Shown here: positions 9,432 through 19,415 of the stretch, piece by piece
Numbering within the stretch: position 1 is the first letter of the stretch
How the letters are laid out: every line of letters begins with the position of its first letter
Assembly: GCF_014224155.1 (NCBI RefSeq)
Contig: NZ_JAASUI010000001.1
Span: 806,001-870,000, forward strand
Source: Listeria cossartiae subsp. cossartiae
Lineage (GTDB): Bacteria; Bacillota; Bacilli; Lactobacillales; Listeriaceae
Length of the DNA: 64,000 bases
Reading direction: 5' to 3'
The notes under the pieces: generated by a model
What the model was told of the DNA's origin: nothing
Database searches by the model: none
The model's input: only the letters and a program-made list of their open reading frames with translations
Made by a program: the position numbers and the translations under genes

Positions 9432-11513
9432 ATGATAAATAAAAAGTGGATGAAAATTGTAATGATTCCAATGTTAGTTGTCCCAATGTACGGTTTGACA
9501 ACGGCTGGCGGACAATTACAAGATTCATTAACTGGGAAAAATTCCTTCGTAAAAGACGCTGAAGCTGCTACAACAGCATCACAACAAGCGTTCATCGACA
9601 AAATAGCCCCTGCTGCACAGGCATCTCAAGAACAATATCATCTTTTGTCTAGTATAACTTTAGCTCAAGCAATTTTAGAATCTGGTTGGGGGAAAAGTGG
9701 ACTTGCTACAAAAGGTTATAATTTATTTGGTATCAAAGGGAAATACAACGGCCAATCTGTTATCATGACAACTTCTGAATATGTCAACGGTGAGTGGATT
9801 AGAATTGACGCTGAGTTCCGTAAGTATCCTAGTTGGAATGAATCGGTAACTGACCATACACTTTTATTAGTGAATGGAACTTCTTGGAACAAAAACTTAT
9901 ATAAAAAAGTAGTCGATGCAACGGACTATAAAGTAGCTGCCATGGAACTTCAAAAAGCAGGATATGCAACTTCTCCAACATATGGTGCTAGTTTAATCCA
10001 AGTTATTGAAAACTATGATCTAGCCAAATATGATGTTTTATACGATAAAATTCTTACTCAAAAATCCACTTCTGGAAAAGCGACTGTTACAAGTCCAACA
10101 GGAAATGGCGTTTGGACGTTACCGTATAAAGTGAAAGGTGTGCAATCTGTAAGCCCAGCTAGCACATACGCTGATAAGGATATCGATTTAGTGTCGGTTG
10201 CGACAACAAAAAGAGGTACGTACTATCAATTTAAATACAATGGTAGAGTAATTGGTTGGGTGGATGCAAAAGCACTAACTATTTACGATAGCGTTAATTA
10301 CGATAATGTAAACGTTGGGCGTGCTAAAATCACATCGCCTGTAAGCAATGGTATTTGGTCTAAACCATACAATGTTTATGGAAGAGAATTTGTCACAAAT
10401 GCGACAACGTATGCACAACAAGAAATTAAACTGTTACGTGAAGCACAAACAGCAAAAGGAACCTATTACCAATTTAGCATTAATAATAAAACTATTGGTT
10501 GGATTGATAAGAGAGCACTTACTATCTATCCATATGATTCAATCGTTTCAAGTAAAAATGTAAATCTTGATGGACAAATTACTGATCCAGTAGGAAATGG
10601 TATCTGGACAAAAGCATATAAATTGGAAGGTACCGCTTCTGTAGCACAAGCAACTAAATATGCGAATAAAGATGTAAAAATTAGCCAACAAGTAGAAACA
10701 CAACATGGCACATATTACAATATCAGCATTGATGGCACAGCAATCGGTTGGCTAGATCAAAAAGCGATTACACTTTACGATCAAGCTGAATATAATAAAA
10801 CAGTTGCATTAGATGCCGCAGTAAGAAATGTGAGCGGTAATGCGGTGTGGACAGAACCATATCGTACAGCTGGCACCAAATTAATCGGACCAGCAGAAAC
10901 TTACTTGAATAAAGAAGTGGAAATTGTACGTGAAGCAAAAACGCCAAAAGGGACGTACTACCAATTTAAATCTGGTGGTAAAGTAATCGGTTGGCTAGAC
11001 CAAAAAGCTTTCGAAGTATATGACAATGTTATTTACAATAAAGCAGTTAATTTAGACGCTGTCGTTGAAAACGTAACTGGTAATGCAGTTTGGACAACTC
11101 CTTATAAGAGTAAGGGTGTTAAACTAGTTACTTCAGCAGCGACATACGAAGGTGAAACAGCTAAAATAACTCGTGAAGCGCAAACAAGTAGAGGAACATA
11201 CTATGAGTTTAGTGTTGATGGTAAAATCATTGGCTGGTTAGATAAAAAAGCTTTTGATGTTTATGATTCGATTGAGTATAATAAGGCAATTAATATGACT
11301 GGACTACTGAGCAATGCACCAGGTAATGGTATCTGGACAGAGCCGTATAGAGTCATCGGTACAAAAAACATTGGACAAGCAACAACTTATGCGAATAAAA
11401 CTGTACAGCTAGTGCGTGAAGCAAAAACTTCTCGTTCTACTTACTATCAAGTGAGTCTAAATGGAAAAGTTATTGGCTGGATTGATAAACGTGCTTTTAC
11501 TAATGTTAAATAA
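9432..11513 (+). CDS. aut: Surface autolysin of the Auto/IspC type: glucosaminidase domain plus six GW modules
   Basis: The 693-residue protein begins with a signal peptide that appears to end near the AEAA stretch at residues 43-46. An N-acetylglucosaminidase domain (about 48-205) follows, with the probable catalytic Glu83 in LAQAILESGWGKSG. The rest is six GW modules of about 80 residues, each containing one GW dipeptide in a GW(V/I/L)D(A/K/Q)(K/R)A context; such modules bind lipoteichoic acid and hold the enzyme on the surface. From memory, Auto of serotype 1/2a is about 572 residues and IspC of serotype 4b about 774 with seven modules, so this is an intermediate-length allele. No PrfA box was found. 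TAAAAT at 9387-9392 may be the -10. Confidence 0.88.
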   Translation: MINKKWMKIVMIPMLVVPMYGLTTAGGQLQDSLTGKNSFVKDAEAATTASQQAFIDKIAPAAQASQEQYHLLSSITLAQAILESGWGKSGLATKGYNLFGIKGKYNGQSVIMTTSEYVNGEWIRIDAEFRKYPSWNESVTDHTLLLVNGTSWNKNLYKKVVDATDYKVAAMELQKAGYATSPTYGASLIQVIENYDLAKYDVLYDKILTQKSTSGKATVTSPTGNGVWTLPYKVKGVQSVSPASTYADKDIDLVSVATTKRGTYYQFKYNGRVIGWVDAKALTIYDSVNYDNVNVGRAKITSPVSNGIWSKPYNVYGREFVTNATTYAQQEIKLLREAQTAKGTYYQFSINNKTIGWIDKRALTIYPYDSIVSSKNVNLDGQITDPVGNGIWTKAYKLEGTASVAQATKYANKDVKISQQVETQHGTYYNISIDGTAIGWLDQKAITLYDQAEYNKTVALDAAVRNVSGNAVWTEPYRTAGTKLIGPAETYLNKEVEIVREAKTPKGTYYQFKSGGKVIGWLDQKAFEVYDNVIYNKAVNLDAVVENVTGNAVWTTPYKSKGVKLVTSAATYEGETAKITREAQTSRGTYYEFSVDGKIIGWLDKKAFDVYDSIEYNKAINMTGLLSNAPGNGIWTEPYRVIGTKNIGQATTYANKTVQLVREAKTSRSTYYQVSLNGKVIGWIDKRAFTNVK

Positions 11514-11520
11514 TTAAAAT

Positions 11521-11551
11521 AAACCGCCTCCAATTATGGAGGCGGTTTTTT
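11521..11551 (+). terminator. Intrinsic terminator of the autolysin gene
   Basis: AACCGCCTCC pairs with GGAGGCGGTT around a six-base loop and runs into TTTTTT. Confidence 0.95.
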
Positions 11552-11555
11552 GATA

Positions 11556-11585
11556 GAAAAAAATAGAGCGGGAAATCCGCTCTAT
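11556..11585 (-). terminator. Intrinsic terminator of the leftward DUF6270-like gene
   Basis: ATAGAGCGG (11563-11571) pairs with CCGCTCTAT (11577-11585). Read on the minus strand, the stem is followed by a run of T, just past the stop of the minus-strand gene. Confidence 0.85.
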
Positions 11586-11591
11586 TAAAAT

Positions 11592-13598
11592 TTATGATTT
11601 TGTAATGTATATAAGTTCTTTCAAGAAATCTTTGTAGTATGGAGATTCAAAATGAGAGAATGAATGACCAAATGGATAGTTGAAATCGCCGATATATGGT
11701 TTCTTAGAAAAATCAATAACTTGAGCTTCAGGGAGTTTCATTAAGAAATAGTTGTTTAAACGATCCCAAAAGTAATTATTTCTTTCAATTGCCATTTTAT
11801 TTTTGTACTCAACAACTGCTCGGTTTTTTGCGTAGTAGGAAGTTGTAAAGCCGCCTTTGTTTAAGATGATCCGATCTGCTGGAATAATTTCTGTCAGCTT
11901 TTCGATAAATAAATCAGCATAGCCTTTCCATTCTTCAAAGAAAGCTTCGTTATCAATATGATCTGAAATTCTTTCGAAAGGTAAGTCATTTAGCAATTGA
12001 CTTTGTTCTACTACATAAGACATTGTGACTGCTGTTTCATTATCGACCCACATAACCGGTCGGATTACATCAGGATATAAATCGATTAAGAAATAGTCAG
12101 AATTAGATTTTCTTAAGTTAGTGAAAAAATCTTTTTTCCAATCTTCTGCTACTGTAGTTCGTTCATTTTCCGACATATCATCGTATTTCTTTAAGTTAAT
12201 TCCAGCATATGGTTTCGTCATCACACTAATGATAGAAGAGTGGAATTGTGTAAAGCTACATTCGAAAAATGCTTTATAATCTGGATTGAAGAAAGGGGAT
12301 GAATTAAAAGCATTACGACTGAAACAAGTTCCCATAACAGCAATTCTAGTCACATCTGGTTTAATTTTAGGAGCAACAATTGTATAACAAGATAAATTGT
12401 TTAAACCATTACGAGTCATTTTAGCTTTAAATTGTTTGTTTGCAATATCAAAGTAATCGCATGAACTAAAATCAATGGTATCATTTGCTAAAACAGGTAA
12501 ATCGGGCGTATTGGGGCCGCGAAGATAGAAATCCCAAGTAGTATCCGCCTTATTTACAGGGCCAGCTAAGAAATCTTTTTTATCAATACGAACGGAGTAC
12601 TTCGATAACCCTTTTTTTAGTGGCCAAACTTGTTCAATATTATATTCAAACGTATTCGCTTTTTTGTCGCGGCGTTTAGCAACAAGTTGACTCTCGGCAA
12701 AATGTCTTTCTAATTTAAATTGTAGTGTTATGGAACTATTACTTTCACTAAGTTGGTGTAAGCTAACTAACCCTTGCAAGTTCTTTTTAAAATAAAATGA
12801 CAATCTATTAGATCCTGTTACATACGATCTTAAAGAAGCAAAAAGAGGCGCAGCTATTTCTATTTCTTTTGGAATAGCGGATTTCATGTCAGGGTTAATG
12901 GATAAGAATGTAGGGATACTTTTTTTCATGTCAGTGGACGAGATGTCAATTAGAACATCAAGTACATTATTAGCATCCACTAGAAAACTTGGTGACAACT
13001 CTTTAACAGGGATAGAGAAATCCACTGTATTATCATTTATTATACCTAAATCGAATTCTTGTTTTTGTTCATGAAATAAATAAAAACTAGCATTAGGTCG
13101 GCGTTTAAAAACTAATTTTGCTTGAAAAAGACCATTTGTAAGGGAAGGATCGATTTTCAGACTTCCGGCCATTGTATCTTCACTCAATGAAAAATTCTCT
13201 AATGAAGAGGAAAGATCCATTGGTTTACTAATTAAGGTTAGCACACCTTCTGGGAATTCAAACTGATATTGATAAAGAGAATTAGTTGGCTGGAACGGTT
13301 TATTTACAATTGGACCATCTGTAGTCAAGTGAGTGTAAGGGTAATTACCATTAACTTTGAACTTCCAGGCAGTTTCTCGGTCTGCAAGAGATAGCTTAGC
13401 AAGTTCAGTAATAGAAATAACGGCAGTAAATGAATTTCCGTTTTGCTCAAAAGGAATGCTTAACTTTTGCTCAGGATGTTTATATTCGCGTAGTTCATTG
13501 TAATAAGCTTGGATGCTGTTTATTTTCCCATCAGCATAACCAGATATTTCCCATGTTTCAGATTCAGTTAACTGAATTTCCTTTATAAAATATTTCAT
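11592..13598 (-). CDS. DUF6270-like protein (SGNH-like C-terminal domain) in the WTA locus
   Basis: The 668-residue protein has no signal peptide or membrane helix. The first 390 or so residues look like repeated beta-sandwich segments rich in Ser, Asn and Lys. The C-terminal 260 resemble DUF6270: a strand-loop IAVMGTCFSR near residue 420, then DYFLIDLYPDVIRP, and the closing PFGHSFSHFESPYYKDFL motif. The GTCFSR and HSFSH positions recall the Ser block and His block of SGNH hydrolases, suggesting an esterase or acyl/pyruvyl-handling role on polysaccharide, but that is inference. AAGGAG precedes ATG 13598. It is the only leftward gene between the autolysin and the sugar-transfer genes. Confidence 0.6.
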   Translation of the reverse strand: MKYFIKEIQLTESETWEISGYADGKINSIQAYYNELREYKHPEQKLSIPFEQNGNSFTAVISITELAKLSLADRETAWKFKVNGNYPYTHLTTDGPIVNKPFQPTNSLYQYQFEFPEGVLTLISKPMDLSSSLENFSLSEDTMAGSLKIDPSLTNGLFQAKLVFKRRPNASFYLFHEQKQEFDLGIINDNTVDFSIPVKELSPSFLVDANNVLDVLIDISSTDMKKSIPTFLSINPDMKSAIPKEIEIAAPLFASLRSYVTGSNRLSFYFKKNLQGLVSLHQLSESNSSITLQFKLERHFAESQLVAKRRDKKANTFEYNIEQVWPLKKGLSKYSVRIDKKDFLAGPVNKADTTWDFYLRGPNTPDLPVLANDTIDFSSCDYFDIANKQFKAKMTRNGLNNLSCYTIVAPKIKPDVTRIAVMGTCFSRNAFNSSPFFNPDYKAFFECSFTQFHSSIISVMTKPYAGINLKKYDDMSENERTTVAEDWKKDFFTNLRKSNSDYFLIDLYPDVIRPVMWVDNETAVTMSYVVEQSQLLNDLPFERISDHIDNEAFFEEWKGYADLFIEKLTEIIPADRIILNKGGFTTSYYAKNRAVVEYKNKMAIERNNYFWDRLNNYFLMKLPEAQVIDFSKKPYIGDFNYPFGHSFSHFESPYYKDFLKELIYITKS

Positions 13599-13956
13599 CT
13601 TTATCTCCTTAAAGTTTAATTATCATCATCATGTTTATTTTAGCATATAATAATAAATTTCCCTACAAAAATTAACAAAAGATTAATGCCTCTTGTATAC
13701 TTATAAAAATTAGTTAGTGGCTTTATTTCTTGCTATAAAACAAATGGCTATTTTAGCATCAAAAAATAGATTTTGCTTGGATTAGAAATAGCTGTATTAA
13801 TCATTTTTGTCTCAAAAAGTAGTACAAGGATTTTTATTGTTCATTTTTTCATATTTATAAGGCTAATTTTTTGCATAGATAGTTGATAAACTGTTGTAAA
13901 TAAGATATGCTGTAGATACTGAATTTTATAGAATAGCATATCAGTAAGGGGTTGTA
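13599..13956. other. Divergent intergenic region, very AT-rich
   Basis: This 358-base gap separates the leftward DUF6270-like gene from the rightward glycosyltransferase and should contain both promoters. Several AT-rich -10-like strings exist (for example TAAGAT at 13901), but none has a well-spaced -35, so no promoter is called. No RNA gene or repeat was seen. Confidence 0.5.
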
Positions 13957-14946
13957 GTGAGATTGGAAAAACCATTTTTAACAGTTGTGGTGCCTTGTTA
14001 TAATGAAGAGGAAGTTCTAAGTGAGAGCGTGACACAACTAACAAACATTATACAAAAATTAGTGATGAGTGAATCAATCAGCGACAAAAGTCAGATTATG
14101 TTCGTAGATGATGGAAGTAAAGATAGAACTTGGGAACTTATACAACAATACTCAGAATCAAATGAACATGTTTCTGGATTAAAATTAAGTCGTAATTACG
14201 GACATCAAGGAGCTTTGCTTGCAGGACTAACGGAAGCACACGCATATTCTGATTGTGTGGTATCTATTGATGCGGATTTACAAGATGATGTGAATGCAAT
14301 TATTGAGTTCATAGAAAAATACCATGAAGGCTTTGATGTTGTTTATGGTGTACGCGACAAACGAGACACAGACACTTACTTTAAACGAAATTCAGCGTTA
14401 GCTTTCTATAGAATTATGAGTAAACTAGGGGTTAATATGGTTCCGAATCATGCGGACTATCGATTACTTAGTAAACGAGCATTGACCGAATTTTTACGTT
14501 ATAAAGAAGAAAATATGTTTATCCGCGGTATTGTGCCGTTATTAGGATTTAAATCAACGAAAGTCTTCTATAATAGAAATGAACGATTTGCTGGTGAATC
14601 CAAATATCCATTAAAGAAAATGGTGTTATTTGCTGTTGACGGGATTACTTCTTTCAGTGTTGCGCCTATTCGATTATTATTAGTTCTTGGATCCGTTATT
14701 TTTATGATAGGTGTAGTCATGGGTATTTATGCCATCGTTCAAAAAATTGTTGGTGCAGTCGTGCCTGGTTGGACTTCTTTAATTGTTTCGCTATGGTTAA
14801 TTGGCGGTATTCAATTAATTGGTATAGGTGTACTAGGTGAATACATTGGAAAAATCTTCAAACAAGTCAAAGAACGTCCTCGCTTTACGATAGAGGAAAA
14901 TGTTTTTGAAACGAAATGTAAGGAAAATAAAATCAACGAGAGATAG
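13957..14946 (+). CDS. GtrB/CsbB-type polyprenyl-phosphate sugar transferase
   Basis: The 329-residue GT2 enzyme starts at GTG 13957 after AAGGGG at 13946-13951. The N-terminal GT-A domain carries VVVPCYNEEEV, FVDDGSKDRTW and the catalytic DADLQDD motif near residue 107. Two transmembrane helices near the C-terminus (about residues 232-300) are typical of the DPM1/GtrB/CsbB class, which moves a sugar from a nucleotide carrier onto undecaprenyl phosphate at the inner face. The next gene is a large membrane protein that could use the lipid-linked sugar outside, as in three-component WTA or O-antigen glycosylation. The sugar is unknown. Confidence 0.85.
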   Translation: MRLEKPFLTVVVPCYNEEEVLSESVTQLTNIIQKLVMSESISDKSQIMFVDDGSKDRTWELIQQYSESNEHVSGLKLSRNYGHQGALLAGLTEAHAYSDCVVSIDADLQDDVNAIIEFIEKYHEGFDVVYGVRDKRDTDTYFKRNSALAFYRIMSKLGVNMVPNHADYRLLSKRALTEFLRYKEENMFIRGIVPLLGFKSTKVFYNRNERFAGESKYPLKKMVLFAVDGITSFSVAPIRLLLVLGSVIFMIGVVMGIYAIVQKIVGAVVPGWTSLIVSLWLIGGIQLIGIGVLGEYIGKIFKQVKERPRFTIEENVFETKCKENKINER

Positions 14947-14957
14947 GTGTAAAGAAA

Positions 14958-17060
14958 GTGAAGAATAGGTTAGCTTATATTTTTAATGCGTTTTTTATAC
15001 TTATTTTTGGTTACTTACTTTGCATAAGCATTTTTAAACCGCAAGATATTAGTTTTAATCATCCGAGTATATTTATAATTTTTAGTGCTGCGGCGCTTTT
15101 AGTTCTTATTGGGCTTTACCAGTTATCAACTAGATTGAATACAAAAGGAGATGGTGTAATAACCATCTTTTTGGTGATTATGATTATATTAACCCAAATA
15201 TATTTGCTATTTTCCTTGCAAATGGATTCTTTTGCGGATGCATTTGTCATCAAAGGTGAGGCGCTTAATATGCTTGCTAACGGCGGGCATGCGACGGAGC
15301 AAAATTATTTCTTAATGTATCCTAATAATGTATTTATAACTATAATTCGATACTGGTTATACTCTTTTGGTGGGACACTGGGTATTACTAATACGTATTT
15401 AATAGAAAGTGTTTTCTTATTTATTTGTATGAACATAACGATATTCGTATTGTTTTGGATTGTTCGTAAAGAAAATGGTAACAAGTTTGGGAATATTTAT
15501 TTGTTAATTGTGCTATTTTGTGTACCATTGCTTGGTTATATTTGGTATTTTTATACGGATACACTTGTATTACCTTTTACTGCACTTATTGCGCTATTTT
15601 ATTACTTATATACGAAAAATAATAAGTGGTGGTACTTTATTATTATTGGACTATTGTTCGCGATAGGGTATCAAATTAAGCCGAATATAATAATTTTACT
15701 TCCAGCAATGTTGATTCATCTATGCTTTATAAGAAATTGGCGAAAAATTATTTTGAATGCGGTTGTTTTAATGGTTTGTTTTTTCGGTTTGGGCACAGCC
15801 TTTACGCCAATTGCAGAGAGTTATGGCTTTGAGAAAGATTCAACGATAGAATTTCCGCAAACACATTGGCTTATGATGGGGCTTGGTGATCCTGCTGGAC
15901 GATATAATCGAGATGATGTCATTTATACTACTGAGTTTAAAACAATAGAAGAAAAGAAAGAAGCTAATATCGAAAAGATTAAAGAGCGAATTGAGGAGCA
16001 CGGACCACTTGGTTTAGTGAAACTTTTTGATAATAAAATGCTAAATACATGGACGGATGGAACACGTGCTTATAAAATTTATATTAATTCAGCGTTAAAC
16101 TATTCGACGCCATACGATTATTTCTTTGGAGATAAGCAAATTGTGACAGAATTGCCTGCTCAAATGTTCCATATCATCAATTTATTATTAATTTGTTTAG
16201 GTGCTTTACGCTTTTATAAGAAAAGGGAATTCGATATGTCCTTTTTCGTCAATATTGCACTGGTTGGTGTTTGGCTGTTCCATTTATTCTGGGAAGCAAA
16301 TCAACGTTATATTATGTTTATTACGCCACTGATGATTTTGTCCTCTATCTATGGATTTAAATTTATAGTAGAATCATTATATACGAAGAAATTTGACTTA
16401 AAAAAAGGATTGAGAAAAAGCTTTTTAATTGTTACTTTCGTTGTATTTTTACTGAGTACGGTCATTTTTGCTTATATCGGAAATACCGTTGCTGGACAAA
16501 CGCAGGATGTAAGTAAATATCTTGTGAAACAAAGCTATGCCCATGTCGAGCTTGCGGTCAATAGTAAGCAAATTGTTAAGCAAACTTTTGAAGCTAATGA
16601 AGCATTCAATACAGTTCAATTAGCTATTCTAAAAGCACCATACGTGGATAGTAAGTATCGGATAAAGATAATTAATAAAAAGAATAAAAAAGAAGTTTAC
16701 AATGAAGTAATAGATGGCTCAGAATTTGTAGAGGCTGAAAATTATACTGTCAATGTAAACGAAAAGCCAAAAGGTAAAACAGAATATGTTATTGAAGTCT
16801 ATCAAGTGGAAAATAAAAACCCTAAAGAACCGTTGATTTTAGGTACTTATCTATCGAAAACAGTGGATCTTTATCCATATGGAGCGCTTTACATTAAGGG
16901 TAAAGCAAGAGAAAAACAAGATATCGGCTTTAGTGTTTCGAACGTTGCTTCTGAGCCGATAATACCGAAATATGTATCTATTATGCTTGATTTAGGTGTT
17001 ATAATTATTTTTGCAGGAACATATTATGTGTTTAGAAGAAAAGCAGAAGACAATGGATGA
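14958..17060 (+). CDS. Multi-pass membrane protein, probable GT-C-type sugar transferase
   Basis: This 700-residue protein has about 11-13 hydrophobic helices over the first 500 residues, then a roughly 150-residue hydrophilic domain and one more helix just before the C-terminus (DLGVIIIFAGTYYVF). This layout fits GT-C enzymes that transfer sugars from polyprenyl-phosphate carriers on the outer face. It sits 11 bases after the GtrB/CsbB-like gene, so the two probably form a glycolipid-synthesis and transfer pair decorating WTA or LTA. The GTG start at 14958 is preceded by AGGTG. EGD-e carries a YfhO-type protein at the comparable position (recollection). No signature motif proves the class. 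Confidence 0.65.
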   Translation: MKNRLAYIFNAFFILIFGYLLCISIFKPQDISFNHPSIFIIFSAAALLVLIGLYQLSTRLNTKGDGVITIFLVIMIILTQIYLLFSLQMDSFADAFVIKGEALNMLANGGHATEQNYFLMYPNNVFITIIRYWLYSFGGTLGITNTYLIESVFLFICMNITIFVLFWIVRKENGNKFGNIYLLIVLFCVPLLGYIWYFYTDTLVLPFTALIALFYYLYTKNNKWWYFIIIGLLFAIGYQIKPNIIILLPAMLIHLCFIRNWRKIILNAVVLMVCFFGLGTAFTPIAESYGFEKDSTIEFPQTHWLMMGLGDPAGRYNRDDVIYTTEFKTIEEKKEANIEKIKERIEEHGPLGLVKLFDNKMLNTWTDGTRAYKIYINSALNYSTPYDYFFGDKQIVTELPAQMFHIINLLLICLGALRFYKKREFDMSFFVNIALVGVWLFHLFWEANQRYIMFITPLMILSSIYGFKFIVESLYTKKFDLKKGLRKSFLIVTFVVFLLSTVIFAYIGNTVAGQTQDVSKYLVKQSYAHVELAVNSKQIVKQTFEANEAFNTVQLAILKAPYVDSKYRIKIINKKNKKEVYNEVIDGSEFVEAENYTVNVNEKPKGKTEYVIEVYQVENKNPKEPLILGTYLSKTVDLYPYGALYIKGKAREKQDIGFSVSNVASEPIIPKYVSIMLDLGVIIIFAGTYYVFRRKAEDNG

Positions 17061-17090
17061 CATATATTTTGAATTGGGGAGAGTCTATAA

Positions 17091-19415
17091 ATGAACATTG
17101 ATTCAAATAATAACATCGAGAAGAATCGAGAAGCTGGGATTAGTATTATTATTCCACTCTATAATGTGGAAGAAGTAATTCTGGAAACTCTCGAAAGCAT
17201 TCATGAGCAAACATTTGACATGTACGAAGTTTTATTAATTGACGATGGTTCGACTGATAAAACGATAGAGCTGGTAACGGAATATATAGCGGATAAACCG
17301 AAATTTAAGTTGCATACACAACCAAATGGTGGACCAGCTTCGGCGAGAAATCATGGCTTACGACTGGCAAATAGAATGTATATTTGTTTTGTGGATAGTG
17401 ATGATATTATTCCAAACTACGCATTGCAACTTATGTATGATGGGGCAATTTCCACTGGTTCAAAATTAATTACTGGTGCAACGAAACGATTTAATTCCGA
17501 GGATGAATGGTTTATTCCGATGCATATTCAATATAATATTGCGAAACCAGGACTAAAAACATTACTGAAAAATCCGGAATTGTTTTATTCGATTGGTCCT
17601 TGTGCGAAGTTATACCATCATTCCTTAATAGATGGTGTGTTTTTCCCCGAGAATATTCGGTATGGTGAAGATCAGCCATTTGTTTTACATGCTTTATTAC
17701 AAGCAGAAAATATTTATACGGTGGAGAAAGTGGTTTATTACTACCGTTTACGTGACGGAGAATCGCAATCTTTAACGCAGTCTGTCAATAAAGACCCAAT
17801 TCGCATTTTAAAATCTGTTTTTCAAATTTTTGACTATGGGGAAGCAGAGTTACTGAAAAATAATACCGAATATGAAGTAGCGTTAAAATATTATCAACGC
17901 GTATCAAGCATCGAGTTATGGGGTGCTTTGAGAGCGGCTATCGAAAGCAAGAAAAGCGAAAATCAAAAAATTGCATTTACCATGATGTTAGATTGGTTGA
18001 AAACAAAATCGGACGACTTCCTAAATATCATCCCTTCGTTTAGATATTTCTTATTGTTCAGTAGTATTGAGCGTGTTCGTTACATTACGAAAGATAACAA
18101 AGAAAACTATCGCCAACTGATTACCTATTTATGGGAAAGACAAGGCGAAGAGGCTAAAATTGCATTTAGAAAAACATATCCTGTCCATATGAAAGCTGCT
18201 TTACAAATTATGGAAAATAATAACTGGAGTGATGCACGTAAAATCTCCTTTAAGTTTATTATTCGCCGTCAATTTAAAGCACCTATTTTAATTCGTAAAA
18301 TAAGTAGAGGAATCATTTTTAGAATTGCTACTTGGATGCCGCGTAAAAAGGATCAAGTGATTTTAGCGACAGAACGCAGTACGAGTTTAGAAGGTAATTT
18401 ATTAGCTATTTATGATTACATGTTTTATAACAATATGCCGCAAAAAGTATATGTGTTTTTAAAGAAAAATCGTAATTGGTTTGAAATGTTCCAATTGTAC
18501 TATGCTTTAGGGCGAACTAAAACGATTGTGCTGGACGATTATTACAACAAAATTTACGGTTTGAAGTTTAATAAAAAGACGCATGTTATTCAGTCATGGC
18601 ATGCAACAGGCGCTTTCAAAAAGTTTGGTTTTAGTGCGATGGAAGGTACTGACGCTAATACCGAAGAGTTTGAAACACGTGCCCATTCGCCGTATACAGA
18701 TGTACTTGTTAGTTCAGAAGGCATTGTTCCTGAATATATGGAAGCCTTTAGAAAACAAGCTAATCAAATTAAACCAATTGGTGTGCCGAGAACCGATGTG
18801 TTTTTTGATCAAGAATATGTGGACTATACGAAAGAAAAATATATGAAAATGTATCCGCAACTACGTGATAAAAAAGTGTTGCTTTATGCGCCAACTTTCC
18901 GTGGTGGTCCGAATGAACGTTTTAATTATAGCGTTGTACTCGATATTGCTGCTTTGAAAAAAGAGCTTGGTGATACGCATATTCTTATTTTGAAATTCCA
19001 TCCTGTTATTAAAAACGTGTCATTTAACGTGGATGAAGATGATCCATTTATTTTAGACTTAACATTGAATAATGATATTAATGATCTGATGTTATTCAGT
19101 GATGCGCTTATTACCGACTATTCTTCCGTCATTTTTGAGTTTAGTTTGATGAATAAACCAATTTATTTCTTTGCTTATGATATCGATGATTATTTGGATG
19201 AACGTGGCTTTTATTTCGATTATAAAGCAACTATTCCGGGTGAAGTGTTTAAGGATACGCCGTCACTGATTAGTTCCATCAAAACTGGAAAATATAATTA
19301 TGATGAACTGGAAGTCTTTAAAAAGAAATTTGTCGGAAGCTTAGACGGCAATTCAACGAAACGTTTTGTAGAGACGTATATTGGAAAAGCGGATGAGGAA
19401 GTGAACGATTTATGA
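17091..19415 (+). CDS. Bifunctional protein: GT2 glycosyltransferase fused to CDP-alditol phosphotransferase (teichoic acid polymerase)
   Basis: The 774 residues split into two enzymes. Residues 15-230 are a GT2 domain: SIIIPLYNVEEV, LLIDDGSTDKT, NGGPASARNHG and FVDSDDI. Residues 400-760 are a TagB/TagF/TarL-type Glyphos_transf domain: IQSWHATGAFKKFG, PIGVPRTDVFF, LLYAPTFRGG, KFHPVIKN and LITDYSSVIFEF. This family polymerises glycerol- or ribitol-phosphate from CDP-alditols. The fusion suggests alternating addition of a sugar and an alditol phosphate, as in WTA with a sugar inside the main chain, but that is inference. The start overlaps nothing and follows GGGGAG; the next gene overlaps its stop by four bases. 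Confidence 0.85.
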   Translation: MNIDSNNNIEKNREAGISIIIPLYNVEEVILETLESIHEQTFDMYEVLLIDDGSTDKTIELVTEYIADKPKFKLHTQPNGGPASARNHGLRLANRMYICFVDSDDIIPNYALQLMYDGAISTGSKLITGATKRFNSEDEWFIPMHIQYNIAKPGLKTLLKNPELFYSIGPCAKLYHHSLIDGVFFPENIRYGEDQPFVLHALLQAENIYTVEKVVYYYRLRDGESQSLTQSVNKDPIRILKSVFQIFDYGEAELLKNNTEYEVALKYYQRVSSIELWGALRAAIESKKSENQKIAFTMMLDWLKTKSDDFLNIIPSFRYFLLFSSIERVRYITKDNKENYRQLITYLWERQGEEAKIAFRKTYPVHMKAALQIMENNNWSDARKISFKFIIRRQFKAPILIRKISRGIIFRIATWMPRKKDQVILATERSTSLEGNLLAIYDYMFYNNMPQKVYVFLKKNRNWFEMFQLYYALGRTKTIVLDDYYNKIYGLKFNKKTHVIQSWHATGAFKKFGFSAMEGTDANTEEFETRAHSPYTDVLVSSEGIVPEYMEAFRKQANQIKPIGVPRTDVFFDQEYVDYTKEKYMKMYPQLRDKKVLLYAPTFRGGPNERFNYSVVLDIAALKKELGDTHILILKFHPVIKNVSFNVDEDDPFILDLTLNNDINDLMLFSDALITDYSSVIFEFSLMNKPIYFFAYDIDDYLDERGFYFDYKATIPGEVFKDTPSLISSIKTGKYNYDELEVFKKKFVGSLDGNSTKRFVETYIGKADEEVNDL

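Noticed and set aside
13665..13690. Possible PrfA box (TTAACAAAAGATTAA) upstream of the WTA glycosyltransferase
   Set aside because: Spacing and right arm do not fit TTAACA-N2-TGTTAA, and it lies far from the start codon.
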